Notes under the pieces: model-generated
The model's database searches: none
What the model saw: the letters and a program-made list of their open reading frames with translations, nothing else
What the model was told of the DNA's origin: nothing
Source: JBAVQS01 sp049694275
GTDB lineage: Bacteria; Chloroflexota; Anaerolineae; UBA4142; SHND01
Reading direction: 5' to 3'
DNA: 13,000 nt
Assembly (NCBI GenBank): GCA_049694275.1
Contig: JBAVQS010000302.1
Coordinates: forward strand, 1-13,000
In this document: piece by piece, positions 1 to 6,875 of the stretch
Position numbering within the stretch: position 1 is the first letter of the stretch
Layout: each line of letters starts with the position of its first letter
Made by a program: the position numbers and the translations under genes

Positions 1-140
1 TCGTCGATCTCCTGGCGCACTATCGCGGGCACGGCAGCATTGTCTTTGTCACGCACGATCCCGACATGCTCTCGAAAGCGGACCGGGTGTTGAAAATGCG
101 CGATGGTCAGATCGTGGAAGAGACCAAGAACAGCATCTGA
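1..140 (+). CDS. ABC transporter ATPase, C-terminal fragment (5' end outside window)
   Basis: Only the last 45 codons are present; the reading frame begins at base 3 and stops with TGA at 138-140. The visible peptide carries the H-loop (switch) histidine in FVTHDPDM (fragment residue 18). It is followed by the usual ABC ATPase tail, KADRVLKMRDGQIVEE, in which a strand and a turn place the gamma-phosphate-sensing His next to the end of the nucleotide-binding domain. The tail closely resembles the one in the complete ATPase at 1404-2096, so this is probably a MacB/LolD-type ATPase of a neighbouring exporter. Nothing can be said about its Walker or signature motifs. It would power export by ATP hydrolysis at the inner face of the membrane. 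The 122-bp gap to the next gene suggests it closes its own operon. Confidence 0.85.
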   Translation, partial: VDLLAHYRGHGSIVFVTHDPDMLSKADRVLKMRDGQIVEETKNSI

Positions 141-169
141 ATCAATTACGCTTATCGGCAGAGTGGATT

Positions 170-175
170 TATAAT
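170..175 (+). promoter_or_regulatory. Candidate -10 element (TATAAT) ahead of the exporter operon
   Basis: A perfect TATAAT lies at 170-175, followed by the G-rich TGGGAC. No convincing -35 hexamer sits 16-18 bp upstream, and there is no TG extension. The discriminator resembles those after the -10 boxes at 4472 and 8993, which supports a real promoter. It would give a leader of about 80 nt before the ATG at 263. Confidence 0.4.
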
Positions 176-200
176 TGGGACGTTATCGCCTCTAGTTAAA

Positions 201-229
201 TTGTTCGTCGCAAAATTCTCTTGTTCGTC
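201..229 (+). repeat. 9-bp direct repeat TTGTTCGTC, 20-bp period
   Basis: TTGTTCGTC occurs at 201-209 and again at 221-229, with starts 20 bp apart, about two helical turns. Both copies lie in the presumed leader between the candidate -10 at 170 and the start codon at 263. This is compatible with a dimeric regulator binding one DNA face or with a leader RNA element. It may also be coincidence in a short AT-richer gap. Confidence 0.35.
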
Positions 230-262
230 AATACAATTAACCATATCTTCATGGAGGCAACT

Positions 263-1399
263 ATGCCAAACAAACGTATCGTGCTGGCCCTTTTCCTTTT
301 GTCGCTTGTCCTTGTGGTCGCAGGATGCAGTGGAACCTCCACGCCGACCGCCCAGGGAACTCCGACCGCCAACCCGGCGCAGGCCGCCGTCACGGCCAAA
401 GGGGCCGTCGTCCCCGCTCAATATGCCCGCCTGGGCATGAGCACCGGCGGGACCATTCTCAAGCTCAATATCAAGGAAGGGGACAAGGTCAAGGCGGGTG
501 ATGTCCTGGTCGAACTGGACACTACGGACCTGACGCTTCAGATCAAGGCCGCCCAGGACGGGCTCGACCTTGCCAACAAGGGCCTGACCCAGGCCAAAAC
601 GCCGGCCAGCGCCGAAGAGATCACCGCCGCACAGGCCGCTTACGCTAGCGCGGTCGCGGCGTTGAACCAGGCACGACGCGGTCCCACCGTCCAAGACCTC
701 AAAATCTTGCAAGCGAATCTGGCCAAGGCCAAGGCCGCGCTCGACCAGGCGCAGGCGGCTTATGATCGCGCCGGTGGGCCCACCAATCCGTATGCGGGAA
801 TGCTCCCCACCTCCCTTCAACTCCAGGAGGCGACTCTCGATTACCAGATCGCCCAGGCCAACTATGACAAGGCGACCAAGCTGGATGCGACAGTGATCGA
901 GCAGGCTCAGGCCGGGGTGACCCAGGCCAAGGCCCAGCTCGACCTGAAGCAAAAAGGCCCGCGCCCCGAGGATATTGCCGTCGCACAGGTCCGGGTACAG
1001 CAGGCGCAGACCGGGCTGGAGCAGGCGCAGAGCGCGCTGACCAAAGCCAAGCTCGTCGCCCCGTTCGATGGGACCGTCACCAATCTCACTTTTCACGTGG
1101 GCGAGTTGGCCCAGCCGGGCGTACCGGGGATTACGCTGGCCGATCTCTCCCAGCTCCGCATCGATACGACCGACCTCGACGAATTTGGCGCGGCGCGCAT
1201 CAAGCTCGGCCAGCCGGTCAAGATCACGGTGAACGCGTTCAACGACAAGCAGTTGACCGGCAAGGTCTCGAGCATTGCCAGTCAATCGGTCACCCTGGCC
1301 ACCGGCGATATCTCTTATATCGTCGGCATCGCTCTTGACAACCAGGACCCCGACATTCGCTGGGGCATGACCGTCAAGGTCGAATTTGCGAACAAGTAA
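263..1399 (+). CDS. Lipoprotein membrane-fusion protein of a MacA/HlyD-like ABC exporter
   Basis: This is the periplasmic-adaptor (HlyD/MacA) component of a tripartite-like exporter, 378 aa. The start is the ATG at 263, because GGAGG at 253-257 sits 5 nt upstream and the protein then begins with MPNKR plus a hydrophobic stretch. An earlier in-frame ATG at 221 would give an odd N-terminus. Residues 1-22 form a lipoprotein signal with lipobox VVAGC (Cys22), followed by a Thr/Pro linker to about 43. Residues 44-87 are the first half of a biotinyl/lipoyl-like domain (G-GTI, EGDKVKAGDVL). Residues 88-262 are Ala/Gln-rich heptads forming a long alpha-hairpin coiled coil. From K263 the second lipoyl half appears (APFDGTV, VGELAQPG), then a beta-barrel region ending in WGMTVKVEF. 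It probably links the permeases at 2089 and 3295 to the outside. No outer-membrane factor gene is visible. The substrate is unknown. Confidence 0.9.
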   Translation: MPNKRIVLALFLLSLVLVVAGCSGTSTPTAQGTPTANPAQAAVTAKGAVVPAQYARLGMSTGGTILKLNIKEGDKVKAGDVLVELDTTDLTLQIKAAQDGLDLANKGLTQAKTPASAEEITAAQAAYASAVAALNQARRGPTVQDLKILQANLAKAKAALDQAQAAYDRAGGPTNPYAGMLPTSLQLQEATLDYQIAQANYDKATKLDATVIEQAQAGVTQAKAQLDLKQKGPRPEDIAVAQVRVQQAQTGLEQAQSALTKAKLVAPFDGTVTNLTFHVGELAQPGVPGITLADLSQLRIDTTDLDEFGAARIKLGQPVKITVNAFNDKQLTGKVSSIASQSVTLATGDISYIVGIALDNQDPDIRWGMTVKVEFANK

Positions 1400-1403
1400 T
1401 CAT

Positions 1404-2096
1404 ATGGCAATCATCGAAACGCGCGAATTGACCAAGGTCTACAAGATGGGCAAGATCCAGGTGACGGCCCTGAACGGCCTGAGCCTGGCCATCGAGCGCG
1501 GCGAGTTTGTGTCCATCATGGGACGTTCGGGGAGCGGCAAGTCCACACTCCTGAACATGCTGGGCTGCCTCGACCGGCCGACCAGCGGGGTCGTCATGAT
1601 TGACGGCGAGGATGTGACCCGACTCCCCAAACGCGCCCTGCCGCGCGTCCGCCGGGAAAAGATCGGGTTTGTCTTTCAGCACTTTAACCTGGTGACCTCG
1701 CTCACCGCCGCCGAAAATGTGATGCTGCCCTTGCGCTATGCCGGCGTCGGAGGACGGGAGCGGGCCAAACGCGCCGCGGAGGCGCTCGAACGCGTTGGCC
1801 TTGCGGACCGTGCGCACCATCGCCCCGCCGAACTGTCGGGCGGCGAGCAGCAGCGGGTTGCGGTCGCCCGCGCGATTGTCACCCGGCCGGCCATGGTCCT
1901 CGGCGATGAGCTGACCGGCGAACTGGATACCAAGACCTCTCGCGCCGTGGTTTCGCTGCTGCGTGAGTTTAATCGCGAGCTGCACCAGACCTTTGTGCTG
2001 GTGACGCACGACCCGATGGTCGCCGAACAGACCGACCGGATCATCCACCTGCAGGATGGGCAGGTCGAGTCGGAAGAGCGACACCCCCATGATTGA
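1404..2096 (+). CDS. ABC exporter ATPase, MacB/LolD type
   Basis: Energises the permease pair downstream by ATP hydrolysis on the cytoplasmic side; 230 aa, a usual length for a stand-alone LolD/MacB-type subunit. Motifs: Walker A GRSGSGKST (40-48), Q-loop FVFQHFNL (Gln92), signature LSGGEQQRVAVARA (144-157), Walker B and D-loop region AMVLGDELTGELD (163-175), and H-loop VTHDP (His202). The ATG at 1404 lies 4 bp after the stop of the adaptor gene, so translation is probably coupled; an in-frame TTG at 1386 would overlap that gene and add only MRTSNH. The 3' end overlaps the first permease by 8 bp. One oddity is that the near-universal DEPTG of this family reads DELTG here (Leu170 for Pro). All residues that contact ATP or Mg2+ directly are kept, so the enzyme should be active. 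Confidence 0.93.
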   Translation: MAIIETRELTKVYKMGKIQVTALNGLSLAIERGEFVSIMGRSGSGKSTLLNMLGCLDRPTSGVVMIDGEDVTRLPKRALPRVRREKIGFVFQHFNLVTSLTAAENVMLPLRYAGVGGRERAKRAAEALERVGLADRAHHRPAELSGGEQQRVAVARAIVTRPAMVLGDELTGELDTKTSRAVVSLLREFNRELHQTFVLVTHDPMVAEQTDRIIHLQDGQVESEERHPHD

Positions 2097-3213
2097 AATC
2101 CTGCGCAATATGATGCGGCGCAAGCTCCGCACCGGGCTGACCATCTTTGGCATTGTCATCGGCATTTTTGCGCTGACGGTCATGGGCTCGATGACCGAGT
2201 ATTTCAACGGCATCATCGACAATGCCATCCGGCAAGCGGGAACGAACATCGGAGTCTCGCCCAAGAGCGGCGACTTCACGTCGGCGATTACCGACAATGA
2301 TGTCAAACGCATTGAGCGCGTGCCCGGCGTGCGCTATGTCATCCCCTATATTCTCGATCTATACCAGGAGATCGGCGCCGTGCAGATGGGCCAGCCCGAC
2401 CTCATCTTTGGCGAGCCGGCGGACCTCTTACAGTACGACATGCCCTATATCACGGTCAAAAGCGGGCGCTTGCTTCAAAAGGGGGACGAGTACAAAGCGG
2501 TCGTCGGGAGCAAGATTGCGAGCAACCGCCACCTCGACCTCGGCAGCACGGTGCGCTACAAGGACCATGATTTTACAGTCGTCGGGATTCTGAACGAGAC
2601 GCAAACGACGCCCGATACCGTGGTCTTTATCCCGATTGACGTCATGCGCCGACTGCTCAAAGCGCCCGACCTCATCATGTCACTCACCATCGTGCCGGTT
2701 GATCCAACCGAAGGTAACGCCCTCGCCGCGCGCATCAGCGCCGCGGTGGACGACCTGGATGTGACCACGCCGGAAAAGGCAATCGAACAGGCGCGCCAGG
2801 GCCTCGCCATCTTTAATGCGATTCTGCTGAGCGGCGCCGTCCTCGCCGTCGTCGTCGGCGGGCTGGCGGTCGTCAACACCATGATTATGAGCGTCAGCGA
2901 GCGGACTGCTGAGATCGGACTGAAAAAGGCGATCGGCGCGACCGATTGGGATATTGTCCGCGAGTATGTGACCGAGGCGAGCATGATGGGCATCATCGGC
3001 GGGGTGGTCGGGATTCTATTGGGCGCCGGCCTGGCGAGCCTTTTAAATGTGGCCGTCGGCCAGGCCCTCGGGGGCACAGACCTCTTTACCGTGACCCCGC
3101 GCCTCGTCATCCTGGCGTTCGTGTTTGCGGTTTTCCTGGGCACCGGGGCGGGACTGGTCCCCGCGTGGAACGCGGCCCGGCTCGACCCCATGCGCGCGCT
3201 GCGAGCGAAATAG
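2089..3213 (+). CDS. MacB/FtsX-type ABC permease, first copy
   Basis: A membrane subunit of the exporter, 374 aa, of the four-TM type VII (MacB/LolC/FtsX) class. The ATG at 2089 overlaps the ATPase stop (ATGATTGA), with GGAAGAG at 2072-2078 as a likely ribosome site. TM1 is at about residues 16-36 (LTIFGIVIGIFALTVMGSM). A large extracytoplasmic MacB-PCD-like domain follows (about 37-239), with NLDLG-like and HDFTVVGI strands. Then come the FtsX domain with TM2 (about 244-270), the coupling loop ERTAEIGLKKAIGAT (271-285) that docks on the ATPase, and TM3 and TM4 (about 298-322 and 339-360). It ends with the family's typical PAWNAARLDPMRALR. Such proteins move lipids, lipoproteins, peptides or drugs by mechanotransmission rather than by carrying substrate through the bilayer. 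The substrate here cannot be read from the sequence. Confidence 0.92.
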   Translation: MIEILRNMMRRKLRTGLTIFGIVIGIFALTVMGSMTEYFNGIIDNAIRQAGTNIGVSPKSGDFTSAITDNDVKRIERVPGVRYVIPYILDLYQEIGAVQMGQPDLIFGEPADLLQYDMPYITVKSGRLLQKGDEYKAVVGSKIASNRHLDLGSTVRYKDHDFTVVGILNETQTTPDTVVFIPIDVMRRLLKAPDLIMSLTIVPVDPTEGNALAARISAAVDDLDVTTPEKAIEQARQGLAIFNAILLSGAVLAVVVGGLAVVNTMIMSVSERTAEIGLKKAIGATDWDIVREYVTEASMMGIIGGVVGILLGAGLASLLNVAVGQALGGTDLFTVTPRLVILAFVFAVFLGTGAGLVPAWNAARLDPMRALRAK

Positions 3214-3219
3214 GCTTCA

Positions 3220-3282
3220 CCCCCTTCCCCCTTTCCTAAAGCTCGCACTATAGAGTTTCAGGAAAGGGGGCAGAGCTGGGGG
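3220..3282 (+). repeat. GC-rich hairpin between the two permease genes
   Basis: A perfect 11-bp inverted repeat pairs CCCCCTTTCCT (3227-3237) with AGGAAAGGGGG (3260-3270). It extends inward through AAA/TTT and CTC/GAG with single-base bulges, leaving loop GCACTATA (3245-3252). Outside it, CCCCC (3220-3224) can pair with GGGGG (3278-3282). There is no T-run after it, so it is not a classical terminator. The Shine-Dalgarno GGAGGGAG (3281-3288) for the next gene begins in the outer right arm, so folding could influence translation of the second permease. The C-rich/G-rich layout resembles dispersed intergenic palindromes of Chloroflexota and cyanobacteria; that link is an inference from memory. 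Confidence 0.75.
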
Positions 3283-3294
3283 AGGGAGTAAGGC

Positions 3295-4410
3295 ATGAGC
3301 GAAATCCTTCACAACATCCTGCGACACAAAGGGCGGACGACGCTGACGGTCATCGGAATTGTCATCGGCATCTTTGCCATTACCGTAATGGGCTCGATGA
3401 CCGAGTATTTCAACGTCATGATCGACAATGCGATGAAGATGGCGGCCAAGTCCATCAGCGTGGCCCCCAAGGGAGGGCTACACTCGCTCCTGACGGACGG
3501 CGACCGCCGCGCCGTCGAGCGCGTCGCCGGCGTCAAGGCGGTCTTTCCCTTTACCGCCGGCAGCCTGGACCCCGGCGGCAATATCCAGTTCGGCCCGCCG
3601 CCCACAGTCTATGGACTCCCGCCTGAATATTTCGACTATGACAAGACCGACCTGTCCCGTGGGCGATTGCTGGACCGCGGCGATCAGTATGTCGCCATCA
3701 TCGGCGTCAAGATCGCCAAGAACAAAAATCTCGATCTCGGCGGGACCCTGCGATGGCGCGATCACGATTTTTCGGTGATCGGAATCATTCAAGAGACCCA
3801 GACCGCGCCGGATAATTGGGTGATGGTGCCCATCGACGTGGCGCGCCATGTGATGGCGCAGCCGACCCTTATCTCGGGCATGTACGTCTTTCCCAATAAT
3901 CTTCAAGACGCCGATGCCGTCGTGAACCAGATCAAAACCCAGGTGGATACGGTCAAGGTGCAAACGCTCGAAGAACAGCTTGCGGCGGTGCGCCAGGCGC
4001 TGGTGATCTTTAACGCGATTCTCTTGAGCGGCGCCATCATCTCATCAATCGTCGGCGGGCTGGCGGTCATCAATACCATGATCATGAGCGTCAACGAGCG
4101 AACGCGCGAGATCGGGCTCAAAAAAGCCATCGGCGCAACCGACGGCGAGATCATCCGCGAATATGTAGGGGAGGCAGCCCTGATCGGCTTGTTGGGTGGC
4201 GCGGTGGGACTCGGGCTGGGCGCGGGCATGACGCGCCTCTTGAACGCGGCGCTGGGCAACTCGCTCGGCGGCTCGGACCTCTTTTTGTTGACGCCGCGCC
4301 TCGCGCTCGTCGCCGTCGGGTTTGCTGTCTTTCTCGGCTCGGCGGCCGGACTTTACCCCGCGTGGAGCGCGGCCCGGCTCAACCCGGTGGACGCCCTGCG
4401 CAGCGAATAG
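3295..4410 (+). CDS. MacB/FtsX-type ABC permease, second (paralogous) copy
   Basis: A 371-aa paralogue of the upstream permease with the same layout. TM1 is at about residues 16-36 (VIGIVIGIFAITVMGSMTEY), followed by a MacB-PCD-like extracytoplasmic domain and then an FtsX domain. The coupling loop NERTREIGLKKAIGAT lies near 267-282, three TM helices are in the last 135 residues, and the terminus is PAWSAARLNPVDALR. The TM and coupling-loop segments are almost identical to those of the first copy, while the extracytoplasmic domains differ widely (for example GGNIQFGPPPTVYGLPPEYF here). That is the pattern expected when both copies share one ATPase but contribute different outer surfaces. The ATG at 3295 is preceded by GGAGGGAG (3281-3288) at 6-nt spacing. 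It most likely arose by tandem duplication and works as a heterodimer with its neighbour. Confidence 0.92.
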   Translation: MSEILHNILRHKGRTTLTVIGIVIGIFAITVMGSMTEYFNVMIDNAMKMAAKSISVAPKGGLHSLLTDGDRRAVERVAGVKAVFPFTAGSLDPGGNIQFGPPPTVYGLPPEYFDYDKTDLSRGRLLDRGDQYVAIIGVKIAKNKNLDLGGTLRWRDHDFSVIGIIQETQTAPDNWVMVPIDVARHVMAQPTLISGMYVFPNNLQDADAVVNQIKTQVDTVKVQTLEEQLAAVRQALVIFNAILLSGAIISSIVGGLAVINTMIMSVNERTREIGLKKAIGATDGEIIREYVGEAALIGLLGGAVGLGLGAGMTRLLNAALGNSLGGSDLFLLTPRLALVAVGFAVFLGSAAGLYPAWSAARLNPVDALRSE

Positions 4411-4468
4411 TGAAGCGAAGAGCAACCCATCTGCGCTTGTTGTGTCATGCAGTCCCACAGGAGACCTA

Positions 4469-4477
4469 TGCTATAAT
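4469..4477 (+). promoter_or_regulatory. Extended -10 promoter (TGCTATAAT) for the propeller pair
   Basis: TG at 4469-4470, one base, then a perfect TATAAT at 4472-4477 form an extended -10 element, which can work without a good -35; none is seen at the right distance. The discriminator AGGGCA matches the one after the -10 at 8993. Predicted initiation near 4484 leaves a leader of about 38 nt to the ATG at 4522, with GGGAG at 4508-4512 as ribosome site. Confidence 0.65.
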
Positions 4478-4521
4478 AGGGCACTTGGCCATTCAGTTGG
4501 AACCATTGGGAGTCTATTCGC

Positions 4522-5685
4522 ATGATTCGTTTTCGCAATCTGCCCGTGATGTTCATGGTCGCGGGCATTCTCTTGTCTGTCGCCGCTCCGTTGCAAGCAA
4601 TCGCTGCGCCGCTCACGCCCGCGCCCCCCTTGCCTCACGCCGCGCTGGCGCCGCGCGCCCTGGTTGCCGGAACCCTGCTCAACCTGAATAAGGATGCCGC
4701 TTCACAGCACGACCCTGCAATCTTGCGAACGACCGGCGGGGACCTGGTGGTCGCCTATGAACAGGACGTACTCACCGGATCGACATTGGCGCCCGACATT
4801 TTCGTGACGCATTCAACCGATGGCATTACGTATGCTCCGCCCATCAACCTGTCGCACACGCGGCTCAAGTCGCGCACGCCCGCTCTTTTCAGAACGAATG
4901 GGAACGCCTATCTCTTGTACCTGGAAACGCTTCCAAAGACCACGATTTACCAGATGTTCGGCTCGGTATCCAACTCCGGGAGCTGGTCTACCCCCACACG
5001 TGTAACGACCAACCTGAATGCGAACATTATCGATCCGGCCGGCGTGCAGGCGAGCGATGGGACCAATTGGGTGGTGGGGCAGATTTATCTGGGGGGGACG
5101 TGGACCGATACGTGGGTTCAGCCCATTGGCGGCGCGGGGGTCAACCTCTCGGCGGACGGGAGCGCAGTCAGACATCCGGCGATTGCCGCCGGCGACAATG
5201 GACAGGTCTATGTCGCCTGGATCGACCACGCGAACGAGTACGGCCATCCCAAACGAGGAATCAATGTTTTACAATGGAATGGCGCGACCTGGGCGCGCTT
5301 GCCCATCCCTTCGACGGAAACCGCAATCCAGTGGGTCAACCTCTCCTATTATCAGAGCAAACTCTATCTCACCTGGCCTTCCGGTATCAGCCCGGCCGGC
5401 ATCCGCCAGGTGATCTGGGATGGCGCGGCATGGGGCCCCGTAACCTTGCTGGCTACCGGCTCGGCGATTACCTATCTCCATACCGCGATTTCGCCGGCCG
5501 GCAATATCTATGTCTCGTGGGTCATCAATGGCGTGGTCTATCTCAAGCGCAATGGAGAAACGCCCATCGTCCTCTCCCAGGGGCTCGCTTCCGCCAAACA
5601 GCCGGCTCTCTTTGTCGACGACAATGATGTGGCTTATGTTGCCTTTCAGCAGAATTATGATATCTGGCTGAATACGGCTCAATAG
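4522..5685 (+). CDS. Secreted seven-repeat beta-propeller-like protein, copy 1
   Basis: Not assigned to a named family. It is 387 aa. A signal peptide spans about residues 1-29 (hydrophobic MFMVAGILLSVAAPLQA, likely cleavage after Ala26 or Ala29), and the mature protein has no other TM segment. The mature part shows seven repeats built as 'PA-x(6-8)-G-x-YVAW'-like strands: HDPAILRTTGGDLVVAYEQD, RTPALFRTNGNAYLLYLET, DPAGVQASDGTNWVVGQI, RHPAIAAGDNGQVYVAWID, VNLSYYQSKLYLTWPSG, HTAISPAGNIYVSWVING and QPALFVDDNDVAYVAFQQ. Seven repeats in about 355 residues fit a seven-bladed propeller of sialidase/BNR-like fold. The Asp-box (S-x-D-x-G-x-x-W) is only vestigial (THSTDGITY), and no sialidase catalytic set is evident. 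It probably binds or processes an extracellular ligand. It is followed after 17 bp by a paralogue, most likely in the same transcript. Confidence 0.8.
   Translation: MIRFRNLPVMFMVAGILLSVAAPLQAIAAPLTPAPPLPHAALAPRALVAGTLLNLNKDAASQHDPAILRTTGGDLVVAYEQDVLTGSTLAPDIFVTHSTDGITYAPPINLSHTRLKSRTPALFRTNGNAYLLYLETLPKTTIYQMFGSVSNSGSWSTPTRVTTNLNANIIDPAGVQASDGTNWVVGQIYLGGTWTDTWVQPIGGAGVNLSADGSAVRHPAIAAGDNGQVYVAWIDHANEYGHPKRGINVLQWNGATWARLPIPSTETAIQWVNLSYYQSKLYLTWPSGISPAGIRQVIWDGAAWGPVTLLATGSAITYLHTAISPAGNIYVSWVINGVVYLKRNGETPIVLSQGLASAKQPALFVDDNDVAYVAFQQNYDIWLNTAQ
5203..5293 (+). repeat. 91-bp tract identical to 6381-6471 (propeller copy 1)
   Basis: Bases 5203-5293 are identical, including every wobble position, to 6381-6471 in the neighbouring paralogue. 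They encode QVYVAWIDHANEYGHPKRGI and the following NVLQWNGATW. Regions upstream in the two genes differ freely, so identity is uneven along the pair. Confidence 0.9.
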
Positions 5686-5702
5686 CCTGGGGTTTTACAT
5701 TC

Positions 5703-6863
5703 ATGGATCACCATCGTCTGTTCTTGCCGGCGGGCCTTGCCCTCCTGCTCTTGATGCTGATCGCGCCATCGTCCATCCACGCTGCGCCGATTGCGCCAGC
5801 GCAGCACCTGGACCAGACCGCCCATGCCCCGCGGAGCGTGACCGCCGGTATGCCGCTCAATCTGAATAAGGATGCCGCGCGGCAGCATGACCCGGCAATC
5901 TTGCGGACGACCAGCGGGGACGTGGTGGTCGCCTATGAACAGGATGTACCGGTGAGCGGCACGCTCATACCCGACATTTTCGTAACGCATTCGTCGGATG
6001 GCGTTAGCTTTGCCCCGCCCGTCAACCTGTCGCGAACCTCGCTCAAGTCCCGCACCCCATTTCTCTTTAGAGACAATGGCGACGCCTATCTCCTCTATCT
6101 CGAAACGCGGCCTTTGACTGTGACTTACCAGGTCATGGGCTCACTCTACAGTCAGGGGGCCTGGTCGCCGCCGGTGTTGCTTGCGCCGCCGGCGGCGCAG
6201 AACCTGATTGATCCGGTCGGAGTGCAGGCGAACGATGGCTCGATCTGGATTGCCGGCCAGATCTATTCCGGAGCGACCTCTACCGATACGTGGGTCAAGC
6301 AACTGGGAGGCCCCGGGTTCAACCTCTCGATAGATGGAAGCGCGGTCAGACATCCGGCGATTGCCGCGGGGGACAACGGGCAGGTCTATGTCGCCTGGAT
6401 CGACCACGCGAACGAGTACGGCCATCCCAAACGAGGAATCAATGTTTTACAATGGAATGGCGCGACCTGGGTGCGCTTGCCCATCCCCTCGATTGAAACC
6501 ACGATCCAGTGGGTTAACCTCTCCTATTATCAGGGCAAGCTCTATCTCACCTGGCCTTCCAGCGTCGGGGCTGGCGGCATCAAGCAGCTTATCTGGGATG
6601 GCGCCGCATGGGGACGCCTGGCAGTGCTGGCCGCCGGCTCGGCGATTACCTATCTCCATACCGCAATTTCGCCGGCCGGCAATATCTATGTCTCGTGGTT
6701 GTTCAATGGCAAGGTCTATCTCAAGCGCAATGGAGAAACGCCCATCGTCCTCTCCCAAGGGCTCGCTTTGGCAAAACAGCCGGCTCTCTTTGTCGACGAC
6801 AATGATGTGGCGTATGTTGCCTTTCAGCAGAATAACAACATTTGGCTCAACACCGCGCGGTAG
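5703..6863 (+). CDS. Secreted seven-repeat beta-propeller-like protein, copy 2
   Basis: A 386-aa tandem paralogue of the preceding gene. A signal peptide covers about residues 1-27 (LALLLLMLIAPSSIHA, likely cleavage after Ala27). The same seven 'PA...G..YV.W' repeats follow: HDPAILRTTSGDVVVAYEQD through QPALFVDDNDVAYVAFQQ. The N-terminal third and the segment around residues 140-185 have diverged from copy 1 (for example PPVLLAPPAAQNLIDPVG against RVTTNLNANIIDPAG). The C-terminal half is nearly the same at both protein and DNA level. The ATG at 5703 has only a weak ribosome site (CTGGGG at 5687-5692), so it probably relies on re-initiation after the stop 17 bp upstream. Function is unknown; the two may form a pair binding related ligands outside the cell. 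Confidence 0.8.
   Translation: MDHHRLFLPAGLALLLLMLIAPSSIHAAPIAPAQHLDQTAHAPRSVTAGMPLNLNKDAARQHDPAILRTTSGDVVVAYEQDVPVSGTLIPDIFVTHSSDGVSFAPPVNLSRTSLKSRTPFLFRDNGDAYLLYLETRPLTVTYQVMGSLYSQGAWSPPVLLAPPAAQNLIDPVGVQANDGSIWIAGQIYSGATSTDTWVKQLGGPGFNLSIDGSAVRHPAIAAGDNGQVYVAWIDHANEYGHPKRGINVLQWNGATWVRLPIPSIETTIQWVNLSYYQGKLYLTWPSSVGAGGIKQLIWDGAAWGRLAVLAAGSAITYLHTAISPAGNIYVSWLFNGKVYLKRNGETPIVLSQGLALAKQPALFVDDNDVAYVAFQQNNNIWLNTAR
6381..6471 (+). repeat. 91-bp tract identical to 5203-5293 (propeller copy 2)
   Basis: Second copy of the perfectly conserved tract, offset 1178 bp from the first. A further 45-bp identical run pairs 5535-5579 with 6713-6757, so near-identity extends through the 3' halves. Confidence 0.9.
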
Positions 6864-6875
6864 AGACGAACCGTT

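Noticed and set aside
152..1285. Long open frame on the minus strand opposite the membrane-fusion protein gene
   Set aside because: It is antisense to a gene with a lipobox, lipoyl halves and a ribosome site. GC-rich codon bias creates such frames, and its product shows no domain.
2556..3248. Minus-strand frame opposite the first permease
   Set aside because: Antisense shadow of conserved FtsX-domain codons, with no ribosome site or recognisable domain.
4413..4438. AAGCG/CGCTT hairpin after the second permease as a terminator
   Set aside because: Only five base pairs with a 16-nt loop and no T-run; too weak to call.
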